Positions 1-9,119 of a stretch of 64,000 nt of DNA are shown here, piece by piece. Under the pieces are notes generated by a model, which saw nothing but the letters and a program-made list of their open reading frames with translations, searched no databases and was not told the DNA's origin. The stretch comes from Paraburkholderia edwinii (lineage in GTDB: Bacteria; Pseudomonadota; Gammaproteobacteria; Burkholderiales; Burkholderiaceae): contig NZ_CP080095.1 of assembly GCF_019428685.1 (NCBI RefSeq), forward strand, positions 496,001-560,000. The letters are read 5' to 3'. Position 1 is the first letter of the stretch, and every line of letters begins with the position of its first letter. A program made the translations under genes and the position numbers.

Positions 1-220
1 CGACATGCCCGGTATCGATATCGTGCGAGCCTGACACCGCGAGGCTCTGCAGATGGCCCGCGAGCGCCGACAGGCTGACGTCAGCGGCCGCGCCGCCGCC
101 GCTCGAGACCGGCGTACGCGCCGTGTTCGCGCCGGCAGCAGCGGGTTCGCCCTGCTGGCTGCGCTGCACGCCGTTGTTAAGCGGCGTCAGATTCGGGTTG
201 GTGCTGGAATCGACTTTCAC
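1..220 (-). CDS. flgM: Anti-sigma-28 factor FlgM, N-terminal part (cut by window edge)
   Basis: FlgM binds and inhibits the flagellar sigma factor FliA (sigma-28) until the hook-basal body is complete and FlgM is exported. The reading frame opens with a GTG start and reads MKVDSSTNPNLTPLNN, the typical FlgM N-terminus, followed by a Ser/Gly/Ala-rich linker. About 73 residues are visible; the C-terminal helices that bind sigma-28 lie beyond position 1. A sigma-28-like promoter sits 29 bp upstream of the start, so the gene is probably autoregulated as a late gene. It is the gene downstream of flgA in the same direction, the usual order in Burkholderiaceae. Confidence 0.85.
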   Translation of the reverse strand, partial: MKVDSSTNPNLTPLNNGVQRSQQGEPAAAGANTARTPVSSGGGAAADVSLSALAGHLQSLAVSGSHDIDTGHV

Positions 221-248
221 GATGGGCTTCCTGAACGATTTGACTGTG

Positions 249-276
249 ATATCGGCAGTCGCCGGCCGAAACTTTA
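249..276 (-). promoter_or_regulatory. Sigma-28 (FliA)-like promoter of flgM
   Basis: Read on the minus strand the site is TAAAGTTT, 12 bp, GCCGATAT. The enteric FliA consensus is TAAAGTTT, 11 bp, GCCGATAA, so the boxes match 8/8 and 7/8 but the spacer is one base longer. It lies between the flgA stop and the flgM start, as expected for a late promoter. Confidence 0.65.
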
Positions 277-368
277 GCGCAATCAAAGCCCGCCGTTTCC
301 CGGTCTTCCGTCACCTTTTCCGTATCTGAAACCCGTTCGCGTCGCGCGGTAACCGCCCGCACGGCCAT

Positions 369-2063
369 CTACATCTGGATCTCGACGGTCGAACCGTCCT
401 TCACCACGCCGGTCACGATCTGGCCGTTCGTGGTCTTGACCCGCACCTGCTGGCCCGGCGTCGCGTTGTTCATCGCGCTGCCTTCCGCCGAAATCGAGAA
501 TCCCTCGCCCGCCGCGACAACGCGCACCGTTTGCCCGGCTGTGATCGACGACGTGCCGCGGATCGTGTCCTGACGCAGCGGCAGCCCGGCGCCGATGCGC
601 ACGAGCGCGACCGCGCCGACCGCCTGCGACGGATCGGTGATCACCGTTTGCGGCAAGGTCGCCAGATCGCCTTCGTGGGCGACGAGATCGGCGGCGGTCA
701 ACGTCTCGCCCGGCGCGATCTGCCGCGAGGCCGTGTAGTAGGTCGCCTGCAGCGAGATGCGCGCCTGCAGATAGAGCGTCCACGGGCGCGCGCCCGCGCA
801 ACGCACGCCGACCGATGTGCGTCCCCACAAGCGCGCACCGACCGGCATGAACGGCTCGAGCGACGTGCAGGCCGCGAGGCCGCGCGGGAAGGCGGGAGCG
901 ACGGTAATCGTGATCTTGCCGGGCAGTCCGGCCGTTTGCTGCTGCAGGAACGTGAACGCGGTGGCGCGGATCGTTTCGCCGTCCTGCTGGCCGGCCGGCA
1001 CCGGGGCTGCGTTGGGCGTGCTCGCGGCAAGCGCGTTGGCGCCGCCGGCGTTGATCGTGGCGACGGCCGGAACGGTGCCGCCGGCCACGCCGGCGCGCGG
1101 GGTGTAACGCACGGGTTGCAATTGGGCGGCTTGTGCGGCTTGTGCGGACTGGGCGAGACGCTGGGGCGCCGGTGCAGTGGCTTGCGCGGTCATCGCCGGC
1201 GCCGTCGATTGCGCAGCCGTCCGCGCCGATGCCGCCGCTTGTGCCGCTTGTGCCGCTGCCGTCGCGGTGACCTGCCGCATGGCTTGCGCGTTCGAGCCGG
1301 CTTGTCCTGCCGACGCGGGCTGCGACTGTGCGGCCTGCGCCGCCCATTGCTGGGCGGCCTTGATCTGCGCCGCGTTCGCTTGCGCGACAGTTATCGGCGC
1401 ACCCGTCGCGACATTCATCGGCTGTGCATTCGTCGCCTGCGTCCTGACCGCCGCGGTGCCGCCGGGGCCGCCGAGCTGCGGCGGCTCGCCGCGCGCCGAA
1501 AGCGGGTCGATCTGAACCGGCGCCGATGCATCGGCCGCATCGGCCGCGCGAATATCGGAAGCGGGCACGCTGTAGCGCGCTTGCGCATTGCTGACGACCA
1601 CCGGCGCCACGCCTTGCGCCGGCTGCTGCACGGTCACGGGTTGCAGCGTCACCGGCACACCGGGCAGCGCGCCGGCGGTCATGACACGGCCGCTCGTCAC
1701 GGTGCCGCTGGTTGCGTTCGCGGCATAGGCGCCGGCCGCCGTGTGCGCGCCCGGCTCGCCGGTTCCGGGAATCACGATCTCGCCGTTCTCCGCGTTGGCG
1801 GCGCGCTGTGCGGCCCGTGTCGGACGCAGCGCGGCAAGCGCTGCCGAAGTCGGCTGCGTGGGACGACCGGCCGTGCCCATGCGCGCGACGAGCGCTTGCG
1901 CATCGGCGGGATTCTTTTCGCCGGGGCCGGGGATCACGATCGGGCCGCCGTTGGCCTGCGCGTAGGCAAGCGCCGGCATCGCGCCGGCTGCGATCAATGC
2001 GACCGGCAAACTCGCGCCCGGCAACGCCACGCCGAGCAACGCCGCAACCGACGACACACGCAT
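369..2063 (-). CDS. flgA: Flagellar P-ring assembly chaperone FlgA with long N-terminal extension
   Basis: FlgA is a periplasmic chaperone for P-ring assembly. The last 200 or so residues carry the SAF/FlgA fold (ITVAPAFPRGLAACTSLEPF, then QIAPGETLTAADLVAHEGDL, ending VVKDGSTVEIQM). The product is 564 residues from ATG 2063, or 598 from an in-frame ATG at 2165; I prefer 2063 because it places MRVSSVAALLGV directly at a signal peptide ending near ALAYAQ. Typical FlgA is about 220-250 residues, so some 300 Ala/Gln/Thr-rich residues are extra. That extension contains two copies of an IVIPGxGE motif (residues 41-49 and 95-103). The gene is divergent from flgB and upstream of flgM. Confidence 0.9.
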   Translation of the reverse strand: MRVSSVAALLGVALPGASLPVALIAAGAMPALAYAQANGGPIVIPGPGEKNPADAQALVARMGTAGRPTQPTSAALAALRPTRAAQRAANAENGEIVIPGTGEPGAHTAAGAYAANATSGTVTSGRVMTAGALPGVPVTLQPVTVQQPAQGVAPVVVSNAQARYSVPASDIRAADAADASAPVQIDPLSARGEPPQLGGPGGTAAVRTQATNAQPMNVATGAPITVAQANAAQIKAAQQWAAQAAQSQPASAGQAGSNAQAMRQVTATAAAQAAQAAASARTAAQSTAPAMTAQATAPAPQRLAQSAQAAQAAQLQPVRYTPRAGVAGGTVPAVATINAGGANALAASTPNAAPVPAGQQDGETIRATAFTFLQQQTAGLPGKITITVAPAFPRGLAACTSLEPFMPVGARLWGRTSVGVRCAGARPWTLYLQARISLQATYYTASRQIAPGETLTAADLVAHEGDLATLPQTVITDPSQAVGAVALVRIGAGLPLRQDTIRGTSSITAGQTVRVVAAGEGFSISAEGSAMNNATPGQQVRVKTTNGQIVTGVVKDGSTVEIQM

Positions 2064-2451
2064 GGCGCGCCATACATGCGATGCGTGCAAGCGCAGCCGC
2101 GCCGCGCTGTGCAGCCGCGCGGCGCGAGACACGCCGGGCAGGGCAGCAGAAGCGGGCAGGGCCATGGCAACTCTCCAGAATCAGGGACGAACGCGCGAGC
2201 CGCGACGGCCCGCAGGTACTGAACGGTACAGGACGCATTCTAGGGAGCGGCCTCCCAGCGCAAACGTTGAATAGAGGGGGCCTTCCCCGGCTATTCGTTC
2301 AATTGGCCCTTGCATCGCGCCCCTAAGATGCAGTCCATGCGAAAAAGCCTTTGCGGATTGCTTTCACCGTTGCCGGACACGTGCCGCGGCAAGGATGCGC
2401 AAGGGCGGCAGGCGAATATGGCTGCGGACCGTTCATACGGAGAGATGCCCG
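2064..2451. other. flgA-flgB divergent control region
   Basis: This stretch lies between two divergent class-II-type flagellar genes and must hold their promoters. I find no sigma-28-like site and no convincing sigma-54 site in it. Binding of the master regulator FlhDC would be expected from related bacteria, but I cannot identify a box by eye. The 5' part could be coding if flgA starts at 2165. Confidence 0.4.
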
Positions 2452-2943
2452 ATGCTTGACAGGCTCGATAACGATTTTGCGTTCAACAAGGAAGCGCTCG
2501 ACGTGCGCGCGTACCGGCAGGAAGTGCTGTCGTCGAACATTGCGAACGCCGATACGCCGAACTACAAGGCGCGCGACATCAACTTCTCGTCGTCGCTCGC
2601 GGGCGCGTTGCGCAAAGCCGGCGGCGATTCGGGCGCGGGTTCGGGCGCCTCGCGGCTCCAGATGGCGCAACCGGCCGGCGTGACGAGCGGCATGACGCTC
2701 GCGACGACCGAGCCCGGCCATATGGCGGGCAAGGCAAGGCTGATTCCGACCGGCGGTCCGGTCGAAGACTACGGTCAGTTGAAGTACCGGATTCCCGCGC
2801 AGGCCGCGCTCGACGGCAACACGGTCGACCTCGACTCGGAGCGCGTGCAGTTCGCCGACAACACGCTGCATCTGGAATCGGGCATGACGCTCGTGTCGTC
2901 GCAGATCAAGGGATTGCTGGGCGCGATTACCTCAGGTAGCTAA
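2452..2943 (+). CDS. flgB: Flagellar proximal rod protein FlgB
   Basis: FlgB is a rod subunit joining the MS ring to the distal rod. The 163-residue product has the conserved N-terminal rod/hook motif [14 protein letters not shown] at residues 29-42 and a C-terminal helix ([20 protein letters not shown]) for coiled-coil packing. The start [11 protein letters not shown] at 2452 is chosen over an upstream in-frame ATG at 2395 because FlgB proteins begin with this sequence. It is the first gene of flgBCDEFGHIJ. A 12-bp tandem repeat begins at its stop codon. Confidence 0.95.
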   Translation: MLDRLDNDFAFNKEALDVRAYRQEVLSSNIANADTPNYKARDINFSSSLAGALRKAGGDSGAGSGASRLQMAQPAGVTSGMTLATTEPGHMAGKARLIPTGGPVEDYGQLKYRIPAQAALDGNTVDLDSERVQFADNTLHLESGMTLVSSQIKGLLGAITSGS

Positions 2944-2977
2944 CCCGGCAGCAAACAGGGCAGCCAACCGGGCAGCT
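2942..2977 (+). repeat. Degenerate 12-bp tandem repeat at the flgB stop
   Basis: Three consecutive 12-bp units AACccGGcAGCn (2942-2953, 2954-2965, 2966-2977) start within the flgB stop codon. The last coding bases of flgB (ggtagctaa) resemble a partial fourth unit, so the array looks like a duplication of the gene's 3' end. Confidence 0.75.
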
Positions 2978-3056
2978 AACAGAACATACCGGCATAACCA
3001 GCCAGACAGCAGCACTCATTAAACGCTACGGGACCAATGAAGGAGGTCGGAAGACC

Positions 3057-3479
3057 ATGTCATTAATGAACATCTTCAAGGTGGCGGGTTCGGCGCTGAC
3101 TGCGGAATCGCAGCGCCTGAACGTCACCGCGTCGAATCTGGCGAACGCGGACAGCACGACCGGTCCGGACGGCAAGCCGTATCGCGCGAAACAGGTGGTG
3201 TTCGCAGTCGATCCGCTCGGCGGCGCGCGCTCCGCGTCGGGCCAGCAGGTCGGCGGCGTGCAGGTGACAGGCGTGGTCGACGATCCGACGCCGATGAAGA
3301 CGACGTACGACCCGAGCAATCCGGCCGCCAACGCGGACGGCTATGTGACCGCTCCGAACGTCGATCCGGTGCAGGAGATGGTGAACATGATCTCGGCGTC
3401 GCGCTCGTATCAGGCGAACATCGAGACGCTGAACACCGCAAAAAATCTGATGCTGAAAACGCTGACGATTGGTTCGTGA
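3057..3479 (+). CDS. flgC: Flagellar proximal rod protein FlgC
   Basis: FlgC is a rod subunit assembled with FlgB and FlgF. The 140-residue product matches the family's usual length. The rod/hook N-terminal motif [13 protein letters not shown] is at residues 21-33, and the C-terminal half holds the typical [20 protein letters not shown] signature of rod and hook proteins. An AGGAGG ribosome binding site lies 11 bp before the ATG. It follows flgB by 113 bp containing the tandem repeat, and its 3' end precedes flgD closely. Confidence 0.96.
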   Translation: MSLMNIFKVAGSALTAESQRLNVTASNLANADSTTGPDGKPYRAKQVVFAVDPLGGARSASGQQVGGVQVTGVVDDPTPMKTTYDPSNPAANADGYVTAPNVDPVQEMVNMISASRSYQANIETLNTAKNLMLKTLTIGS

Positions 3480-3501
3480 CCAGAAAACTGAGGAGATTTT
3501 C

Positions 3502-4224
3502 TTGAGCACGCCAATTGGAAGCAACGGCACCAATCAGACGAACTCGCCGACCGACACGATGGGCCCGAACGCGGGCACGTCGGCGTCCGATCTGCAGCAG
3601 ACGTTCCTGAAGCTGCTTGTCACGCAGTTGCAGAATCAGGATCCGACCGCGCCGATGGACAGCTCGCAGATGACGTCGCAGCTCGCGCAGATCGACACGG
3701 TGAGCGGCATCGCGCAGCTCAACCAGTCGCTCGGTTCGTTGTCTGCGCAACTGTCGGCCAGCGAAGCCGGCCAGGCATCGTCGCTGATCGGGCGCAACGC
3801 GCTCATACCGGGCAATACGTTCACGGTCGCCGCGCTGCCGAACTCGGACGGCTCGGCAAGCGACACGGTGGGTGCGTCGCCGTTCGGTATCAAGCTGAGC
3901 GCGCCGGCAACGGACCTGCAGCTGCAGGTCACGAACGCGCAAGGCGTCGTGGTGCGCACGATCGATCTCGGCCAGCAGCCTGCGGGCGTTATTCCGGTGC
4001 CGAGCTGGACGCCGGTCGACAACAACGGCAACCCGCTGCCGGCCGGCAACTACACGTTCCAGGTAGCGGACGCGGGCGGCGCGGCCACCGGCAAGAACGC
4101 GCCGGTCACGCTGACCGGCATCACGATCATCAGCGTCGTTCAGCAGGCGGACGGCACACCGGGTCTCACATTGTCGAACGGCCAGACCATCCCGCTGAAC
4201 GGCGGCGCGTCGGCCTTCCTTTAA
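3502..4224 (+). CDS. flgD: Flagellar hook capping protein FlgD
   Basis: FlgD is the scaffold cap that guides hook subunit polymerisation and is lost when the hook is finished. The 240-residue product has the conserved FlgD N-terminal block DLQQTFLKLLVTQLQNQDP at residues 30-48, followed by beta-rich FlgD Ig and tudor-like regions. I place the start at TTG 3502 because an AGGAG box at 3491-3495 is correctly spaced from it. The ATG at 3469 lies inside flgC and has no such site. Regulation is expected to be shared with the flgB operon. Confidence 0.93.
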   Translation: MSTPIGSNGTNQTNSPTDTMGPNAGTSASDLQQTFLKLLVTQLQNQDPTAPMDSSQMTSQLAQIDTVSGIAQLNQSLGSLSAQLSASEAGQASSLIGRNALIPGNTFTVAALPNSDGSASDTVGASPFGIKLSAPATDLQLQVTNAQGVVVRTIDLGQQPAGVIPVPSWTPVDNNGNPLPAGNYTFQVADAGGAATGKNAPVTLTGITIISVVQQADGTPGLTLSNGQTIPLNGGASAFL

Positions 4225-4245
4225 GCATTCGATACGGAGCGCAAC

Positions 4246-5499
4246 ATGAGTTACCAATCAGCCTTGAGCGGTCTGGCGGCCGCGTCGAACGACCTCGATG
4301 TGGTCGGCAACAACATCGCCAACGCGCAAACGGTCGGCTTCAAGCAGAGCACGGCGGTGTTCGCCGACCTGTACGCGAACTCGATCGCGACCGCGGTGAA
4401 CAACCAGATCGGTATCGGTACGCGTCTTGCCGGCGTGCAGCAGGATTTCTCGCAAGGCCAGGTCACGACGACCGACGTCGCGACGAACATGGCGATCAAC
4501 GGCAACGGTTTCTTCCAGATGCAGAACCCGAACGGCACGGTGACGTACTCGCGTAACGGCCAGTTCGTGACGGACAAGAACGGCTTTATCGTCGACGCCG
4601 AAGGCAACAAGCTGATGGGCTTCGAGGCGAACACGCAGGGCCAGCTGCAGGCGGGCGCGGTGGTGCCGATCCAGATTCCGAATGCGAGCCTGTTGCCGCC
4701 GGTCGCGACCACCAACGTGACGTTCGGTCTCAACCTGGACGCCGCTGCAACGGCGCCGACCGCCACGCCGTTCGATCCGACCGATACGAGCACCTTCAAC
4801 TTCTCGACGTCGGAGAACGTGTTCGACTCGCTGGGCGGGGAAACCAAGGTCAACATGTACTTCGTGAAGGGCGCGAACCCGGGCGAATGGGACGTGTTCG
4901 GCGGTCCGACGGGCAACGTCGCACAGATGGGCACGATGACGTTCGATTCGTCGGGCAAGCTGGTCTCGGCGACTGATGCGGGCGGTGCTCCGATTACGCC
5001 GGCCGGCCAATTCCCGTTGACGATCAACCCGACCGACGGTTCCGCGGTCCAGAACCTCACGATCGACCTGTCCGGCACGACGCAGTTCGGCGGCGGCAGC
5101 GCGGGCAGCACCGTGACGTCGGCGCCGACGCAGAACGGCTTCGGCACCTCGCAGCTCGCGACCTTCTCGATCGGCGATGACGGCACGATCACGGGCTCGT
5201 ACAGCGACGGCCGTACCGCGGTGCTCGGCCAGGTGCTGATCGCCAACTTCACGAACCCGAACGGCCTGCAGAACCTCGGCAACAACCAGTTCGGGCAGAC
5301 CAGCGAATCGGGCGATCCGCAAGTCGGCGTGCCGGGCTCGTCGAACCTCGGCTCGATCCAGGGTAGCGCGGTCGAATCGTCGAACGTCGACCTGACCGGC
5401 TCGCTCGTCGATCTGATCACCGCGCAACGCAACTATCAGGCGAACGCGCAGACGATCAAGACGCAGCAGACGATCGACCAGACGCTGATCAATCTGTAA
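4246..5499 (+). CDS. flgE: Flagellar hook protein FlgE
   Basis: FlgE polymerises into the hook, the universal joint between rod and filament. The 417-residue protein has the N-terminal motif NNIANAQTVGFKQS (residues 22-35) and the C-terminal signature VDLTGSLVDLITAQRNYQAN. Between them lie the variable surface domains, rich in Asn, Thr and Gly. Length is in the normal range for Burkholderia-type FlgE. It starts 21 bp after flgD and is followed by flgF at 50 bp. Confidence 0.97.
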   Translation: MSYQSALSGLAAASNDLDVVGNNIANAQTVGFKQSTAVFADLYANSIATAVNNQIGIGTRLAGVQQDFSQGQVTTTDVATNMAINGNGFFQMQNPNGTVTYSRNGQFVTDKNGFIVDAEGNKLMGFEANTQGQLQAGAVVPIQIPNASLLPPVATTNVTFGLNLDAAATAPTATPFDPTDTSTFNFSTSENVFDSLGGETKVNMYFVKGANPGEWDVFGGPTGNVAQMGTMTFDSSGKLVSATDAGGAPITPAGQFPLTINPTDGSAVQNLTIDLSGTTQFGGGSAGSTVTSAPTQNGFGTSQLATFSIGDDGTITGSYSDGRTAVLGQVLIANFTNPNGLQNLGNNQFGQTSESGDPQVGVPGSSNLGSIQGSAVESSNVDLTGSLVDLITAQRNYQANAQTIKTQQTIDQTLINL

Positions 5500-5549
5500 C
5501 GCGGCAACGCAAGCTGCCGCGCGAATCCTGAAGAGGACACGAGCTAGTC

Positions 5550-6308
5550 ATGGACCGACTGATCTACACCGCGATGACGGGCGCCACGCAGGCGCTCGAC
5601 CAGCAGGCCGTCGTCGCCAACAACCTCGCCAACGCGTCGACCACGGGTTTTCGCGCGCAGCTCGCGAACTTCCGTTCCGTGCCGATGAGCTTCGGCGACG
5701 GCTCGCAGGTCAACGACGTGACGACGCGCACCTTCGTGCTGTCGGCGACGCCGGGCTCCGACTACACGCCGGGTCCGATCTCGCAGACCGGCAACCCGCT
5801 CGACATCGCGATTCAGGGCCAGGGCTGGATCGCCGTGCAGACGCCGGATGGCAATGAGGCGTACACGCGCGGCGGCAACCTGCACGTCGACGAGAACGGC
5901 CAGCTCGTCACCGCGAGCAACCTGCCGGTGATCGGCAACGGCGGCCCGATTGCCGTGCCGCCGCAGGCGCAGGTGACGATCGGCAAGGACGGCAGCGTGT
6001 CGGTGATTGCCGCCGGCGACCCGCCGAACGCGATCGCGCTGGTCGACCAGATCAAGCTCGTGAACCCGGATCCGAACACGATGTCGCGCGGCGACGATGG
6101 ACTTTTCCGCACGGCCGACGGTAATCCCGCCGATCAGGATCCGAATGTACAGATCGTCTCGGACTCGCTCGAAGGCAGCAATGTGAACCCGGTCGCCGCG
6201 ATGGTCTCGATGATCACGAACGCCCGTCAGTTCCAGATGCAGACGAAGATGTTGCAGACCGCCGACCAGAACGAGCAGTCGGCCAATCAGTTGCTGAGTT
6301 TCAGCTGA
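5550..6308 (+). CDS. flgF: Flagellar proximal rod protein FlgF
   Basis: FlgF is a proximal rod subunit. The 252-residue product starts MDRLIYTAMTGATQALDQQA, which is typical of FlgF and distinguishes it from FlgG. It carries the NNLANASTTGFRAQL motif near residues 24-38 and the C-terminal segment VNPVAAMVSMITNARQFQMQ. It sits between flgE and flgG as in other flg operons. Confidence 0.96.
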   Translation: MDRLIYTAMTGATQALDQQAVVANNLANASTTGFRAQLANFRSVPMSFGDGSQVNDVTTRTFVLSATPGSDYTPGPISQTGNPLDIAIQGQGWIAVQTPDGNEAYTRGGNLHVDENGQLVTASNLPVIGNGGPIAVPPQAQVTIGKDGSVSVIAAGDPPNAIALVDQIKLVNPDPNTMSRGDDGLFRTADGNPADQDPNVQIVSDSLEGSNVNPVAAMVSMITNARQFQMQTKMLQTADQNEQSANQLLSFS

Positions 6309-6372
6309 GGCAGCCGGCCTCCAGCGGGCTAGCCCTCTGAAACACATGGTGTGACACCAGGAGAATAAGACC

Positions 6373-7161
6373 GTGAACCGTTCCCTCTTCATCGCCGCAA
6401 CCGGCATGAACGCGCAGCAGGCGCAGATGGACGTGATTTCGAACAACCTCGCGAACGTGAGCACGAATGGCTTCAAGGGTTCGCGCGCCGTGTTCGAGGA
6501 TCTGATTTACCAGACGCTGCGTCAGCCGGGCGCCAACTCGACGCAAAACACCGAGCTGCCGTCGGGCAGCCAGGTCGGTACCGGCGTGCAGCAGGTCGCG
6601 ACCGAGCGTCTGTACACGCAGGGCAACCTGACGCAGACCGGCAACTCGAAGGACGTGGCGATCAACGGCAACGGCTTCTTCCAGGTGCAGATGCCGGACG
6701 GCACGATCGCCTACTCGCGCGACGGTTCGTTCCAGACCGACCAGCAGGGCCGGCTCGTCACCTCGAGCGGCTTCCCGTTGCAGCCCGCGATCACGGTTCC
6801 GCAGAACGCGACGAATCTGACGATCGGCCAGGACGGCACCGTGTCGATCACCCAGGGCAACTCGACGAATTCCGTGAACATCGGCTCGATCCAGCTCGCG
6901 ACGTTCATCAACCCGACGGGTCTCGACTCGATCGGTCAGAACCTGTTCCAGGAAACGCAGTCGTCGGGCGCGCCGAACGTCGGTCAGCCGAGCCTGAACG
7001 GCATCGGTTCGCTGCAACAGGGGTTTGTCGAAACGTCGAACGTCAACGTCGTGCAGGAGCTGGTCAACATGATCCAGACCCAGCGCGCGTATGAAATCAA
7101 CAGCAAGGCCGTGACCACGTCCGATCAGATGCTGCAGACGCTCAGTCAGATGCAGGTTTGA
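6373..7161 (+). CDS. flgG: Flagellar distal rod protein FlgG
   Basis: FlgG forms the distal rod. The 262-residue product matches the family length. It starts with GTG at 6373 (reading [15 protein letters not shown]), preceded by an AGGAGA-type site. Motif [15 protein letters not shown] is at residues 24-38. It is followed by the FlgG-specific stretch YQTLRQPGA (about 46-54), which gives the rod its rigidity. The C-terminal signature [20 protein letters not shown] is present. Confidence 0.97.
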   Translation: MNRSLFIAATGMNAQQAQMDVISNNLANVSTNGFKGSRAVFEDLIYQTLRQPGANSTQNTELPSGSQVGTGVQQVATERLYTQGNLTQTGNSKDVAINGNGFFQVQMPDGTIAYSRDGSFQTDQQGRLVTSSGFPLQPAITVPQNATNLTIGQDGTVSITQGNSTNSVNIGSIQLATFINPTGLDSIGQNLFQETQSSGAPNVGQPSLNGIGSLQQGFVETSNVNVVQELVNMIQTQRAYEINSKAVTTSDQMLQTLSQMQV

Positions 7162-7211
7162 ACGTACGTCGTCGCATCGAACAGGTGGTTATCCAGCAGG
7201 CGGTTACGAAG

Positions 7212-7922
7212 ATGTCGCAGCTCATCAGATTCATGGTTCGCACCAGCGCCACGCATGCGGCGCTGCGGCTCGCGGTGGCGGGGGCGCTGGCAGGCGCGCT
7301 CGCCGGCTGCGCGCTCGTGCCGAAAGAACCGATTGTGCAGCAGCCGATGAGTGCGGTGCCGCCCGTTCCGCCGCAACTGCAGGCGCCCGGGTCGATCTTC
7401 AATCCGGGCACGGCGGGTCATCCGCTGTTCGAAGACCAGCGTCCGCGCAACGTCGGGGACATCCTGACCATCGTCATCGCCGAAAATATCAACGCGACCA
7501 AGCAGTCCGGCGCGAACGCGAACCGCAACGGCAGCACGACCGTCGCGGTGACGCAGGCGAACGTCCTGGCGGGCCTCCTCAACAAGGCGAACGTTGCCGC
7601 GAACGGACAGAATCAGTTCGCCGCGACCGGCGGCGCGAATGCGTCGAATACGTTCAACGGCGTGATCACGGTCACGGTGACGAACGTGCTGCCGAACGGC
7701 AATCTGATCGTGAGCGGCCAGAAGCAGATGCTGATCAATCAGGGCAACGAGTGGGTGCGCTTTTCGGGCGTCGTGAACCCGAATACGGTGGCGGGCGACA
7801 ACTCGGTGTTCTCGACGGAAGTGGCCGACGCGAAGATCGAATACTCGGCGAAGGGCTATATCGACGAAGCCGAGCAGATGGGCTGGTTGCAGCGCCTCTT
7901 CCTCAATATCTCGCCGTGGTGA
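7212..7922 (+). CDS. flgH: Flagellar L-ring lipoprotein FlgH
   Basis: FlgH is the outer-membrane lipoprotein that forms the L ring. From ATG 7212 the product has 236 residues with a signal peptide ending in the lipobox LAGC (Cys33). The mature part contains [20 protein letters not shown], typical of FlgH. An alternative TTG at 7158 would overlap the flgG stop by coupling but adds 18 residues before the signal peptide, so I prefer 7212. The stop overlaps the flgI start by one base. Confidence 0.93.
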   Translation: MSQLIRFMVRTSATHAALRLAVAGALAGALAGCALVPKEPIVQQPMSAVPPVPPQLQAPGSIFNPGTAGHPLFEDQRPRNVGDILTIVIAENINATKQSGANANRNGSTTVAVTQANVLAGLLNKANVAANGQNQFAATGGANASNTFNGVITVTVTNVLPNGNLIVSGQKQMLINQGNEWVRFSGVVNPNTVAGDNSVFSTEVADAKIEYSAKGYIDEAEQMGWLQRLFLNISPW

Positions 7923-9103
7923 TGACGATGAACGCCTCGACTCTTCGTCACGCTTTGACCCGCGCCGCGTTTTTTGCCGTGGCGGTGTTCACGCTCGTCG
8001 CCGCATCGCTGCAGCCCGCGCATGCGGAGCGGCTCAAGGATCTCGTCTCGATCCTCGGCGTGCGCGACAACCCGCTGATCGGCTACGGTCTCGTCGTCGG
8101 CCTCGACGGCACCGGCGACCAGACCACGCAAACGCCGTTCACGACGCAGACGCTTGCGAACATGCTCGCGAACCTCGGCATCGGCATCAACAACCAGCAG
8201 GCCGGCGCGACCAACGGTGGCGTATCGCCGCTCTCGAACCTGCAGCTGAAGAACGTCGCCGCGGTGATGGTAACGGCGACACTGCCGCCGTTCGCGCGGC
8301 CCGGCGAACCGATCGACGTGACCGTGTCGTCGCTCGGCAATGCGAAGAGCCTGCGCGGCGGCACGCTGCTGCTCACGCCGATGAAAGGCGCGGACGGCTC
8401 GGTCTACGCGCTCGCGCAGGGCAACCTCGCGGTCGGCGGCGCGGGCGCAAGCGCGAACGGCAGCCGTGTGCAGGTGAACCAGCTCGCGGCCGGCCGTATT
8501 ACGGACGGCGCGATCGTCGAGCGCTCGTTGCCCGTCAATGTCGCGCAGGCTGGCGGCATGATGGAAATGAACCTGAACGACATGGACTACGACAACGCGC
8601 AGAAGATTGTCGCGACTGTCAACAATGCGTTTGGTCCGGGCACCGCGACCGCGCTCGACGGCCGCACGATCCAGTTGCACGCGCCAAGCGATCCGGGATC
8701 GCAGGTGTCGTTCCTCGCGCAGTTGCAGAACCTCGAGATCAAGCCGGCGAAGGCCGCCGCGAAGGTCATTCTGAACGCGCGCACCGGCTCGATCGTGATG
8801 AACCAGATGGTCACGCTCGATAGCTGCGCGGTTGCGCACGGCAATCTGTCGGTCGTCGTCAATACGCAGACCGTGGTGAGCCAGCCCAATGCGTTCTCGA
8901 ACGGGCAGACGGTCGCCGCGCGCCAGTCGCAGATCCAGCTCAAGCAGGACAACGGCTCGCTCAAGTATGTGACGGCGGGCGCGAACCTCGCCGACGTGGT
9001 GAAGGCGCTCAACGCGCTCGGCGCGACGCCGGCCGACCTGATGTCGATCTTGCAGGCCATGAAGGCCGCAGGCGCGTTGCGCGCCGACCTCGAAATCATC
9101 TAA
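7922..9103 (+). CDS. flgI: Flagellar P-ring protein FlgI
   Basis: FlgI forms the periplasmic P ring around the rod and depends on FlgA for assembly. The 393-residue product has an N-terminal signal peptide (hydrophobic [13 protein letters not shown], cleavage near AHA-ER) and the strongly conserved start of the mature protein, [20 protein letters not shown]. The ATG overlaps the flgH stop by one base, indicating translational coupling; a second ATG follows at 7928. The length is normal for FlgI. Confidence 0.96.
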   Translation: MTMNASTLRHALTRAAFFAVAVFTLVAASLQPAHAERLKDLVSILGVRDNPLIGYGLVVGLDGTGDQTTQTPFTTQTLANMLANLGIGINNQQAGATNGGVSPLSNLQLKNVAAVMVTATLPPFARPGEPIDVTVSSLGNAKSLRGGTLLLTPMKGADGSVYALAQGNLAVGGAGASANGSRVQVNQLAAGRITDGAIVERSLPVNVAQAGGMMEMNLNDMDYDNAQKIVATVNNAFGPGTATALDGRTIQLHAPSDPGSQVSFLAQLQNLEIKPAKAAAKVILNARTGSIVMNQMVTLDSCAVAHGNLSVVVNTQTVVSQPNAFSNGQTVAARQSQIQLKQDNGSLKYVTAGANLADVVKALNALGATPADLMSILQAMKAAGALRADLEII

Positions 9104-9119
9104 GCAGGAAGCACGACCG

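Noticed and set aside
2318..2340. Sigma-54 promoter before flgB
   Set aside because: Only GG-N10-GC is met (ttggcccttgcatcgc); the wider consensus fails, and related bacteria use FlhDC with the vegetative sigma factor here.
4258..5427. Long open frames on the minus strand opposite flgE and other flagellar genes
   Set aside because: They mirror the codon bias of the high-GC plus-strand genes, encode Arg-rich sequences with no family resemblance and lack ribosome binding sites.
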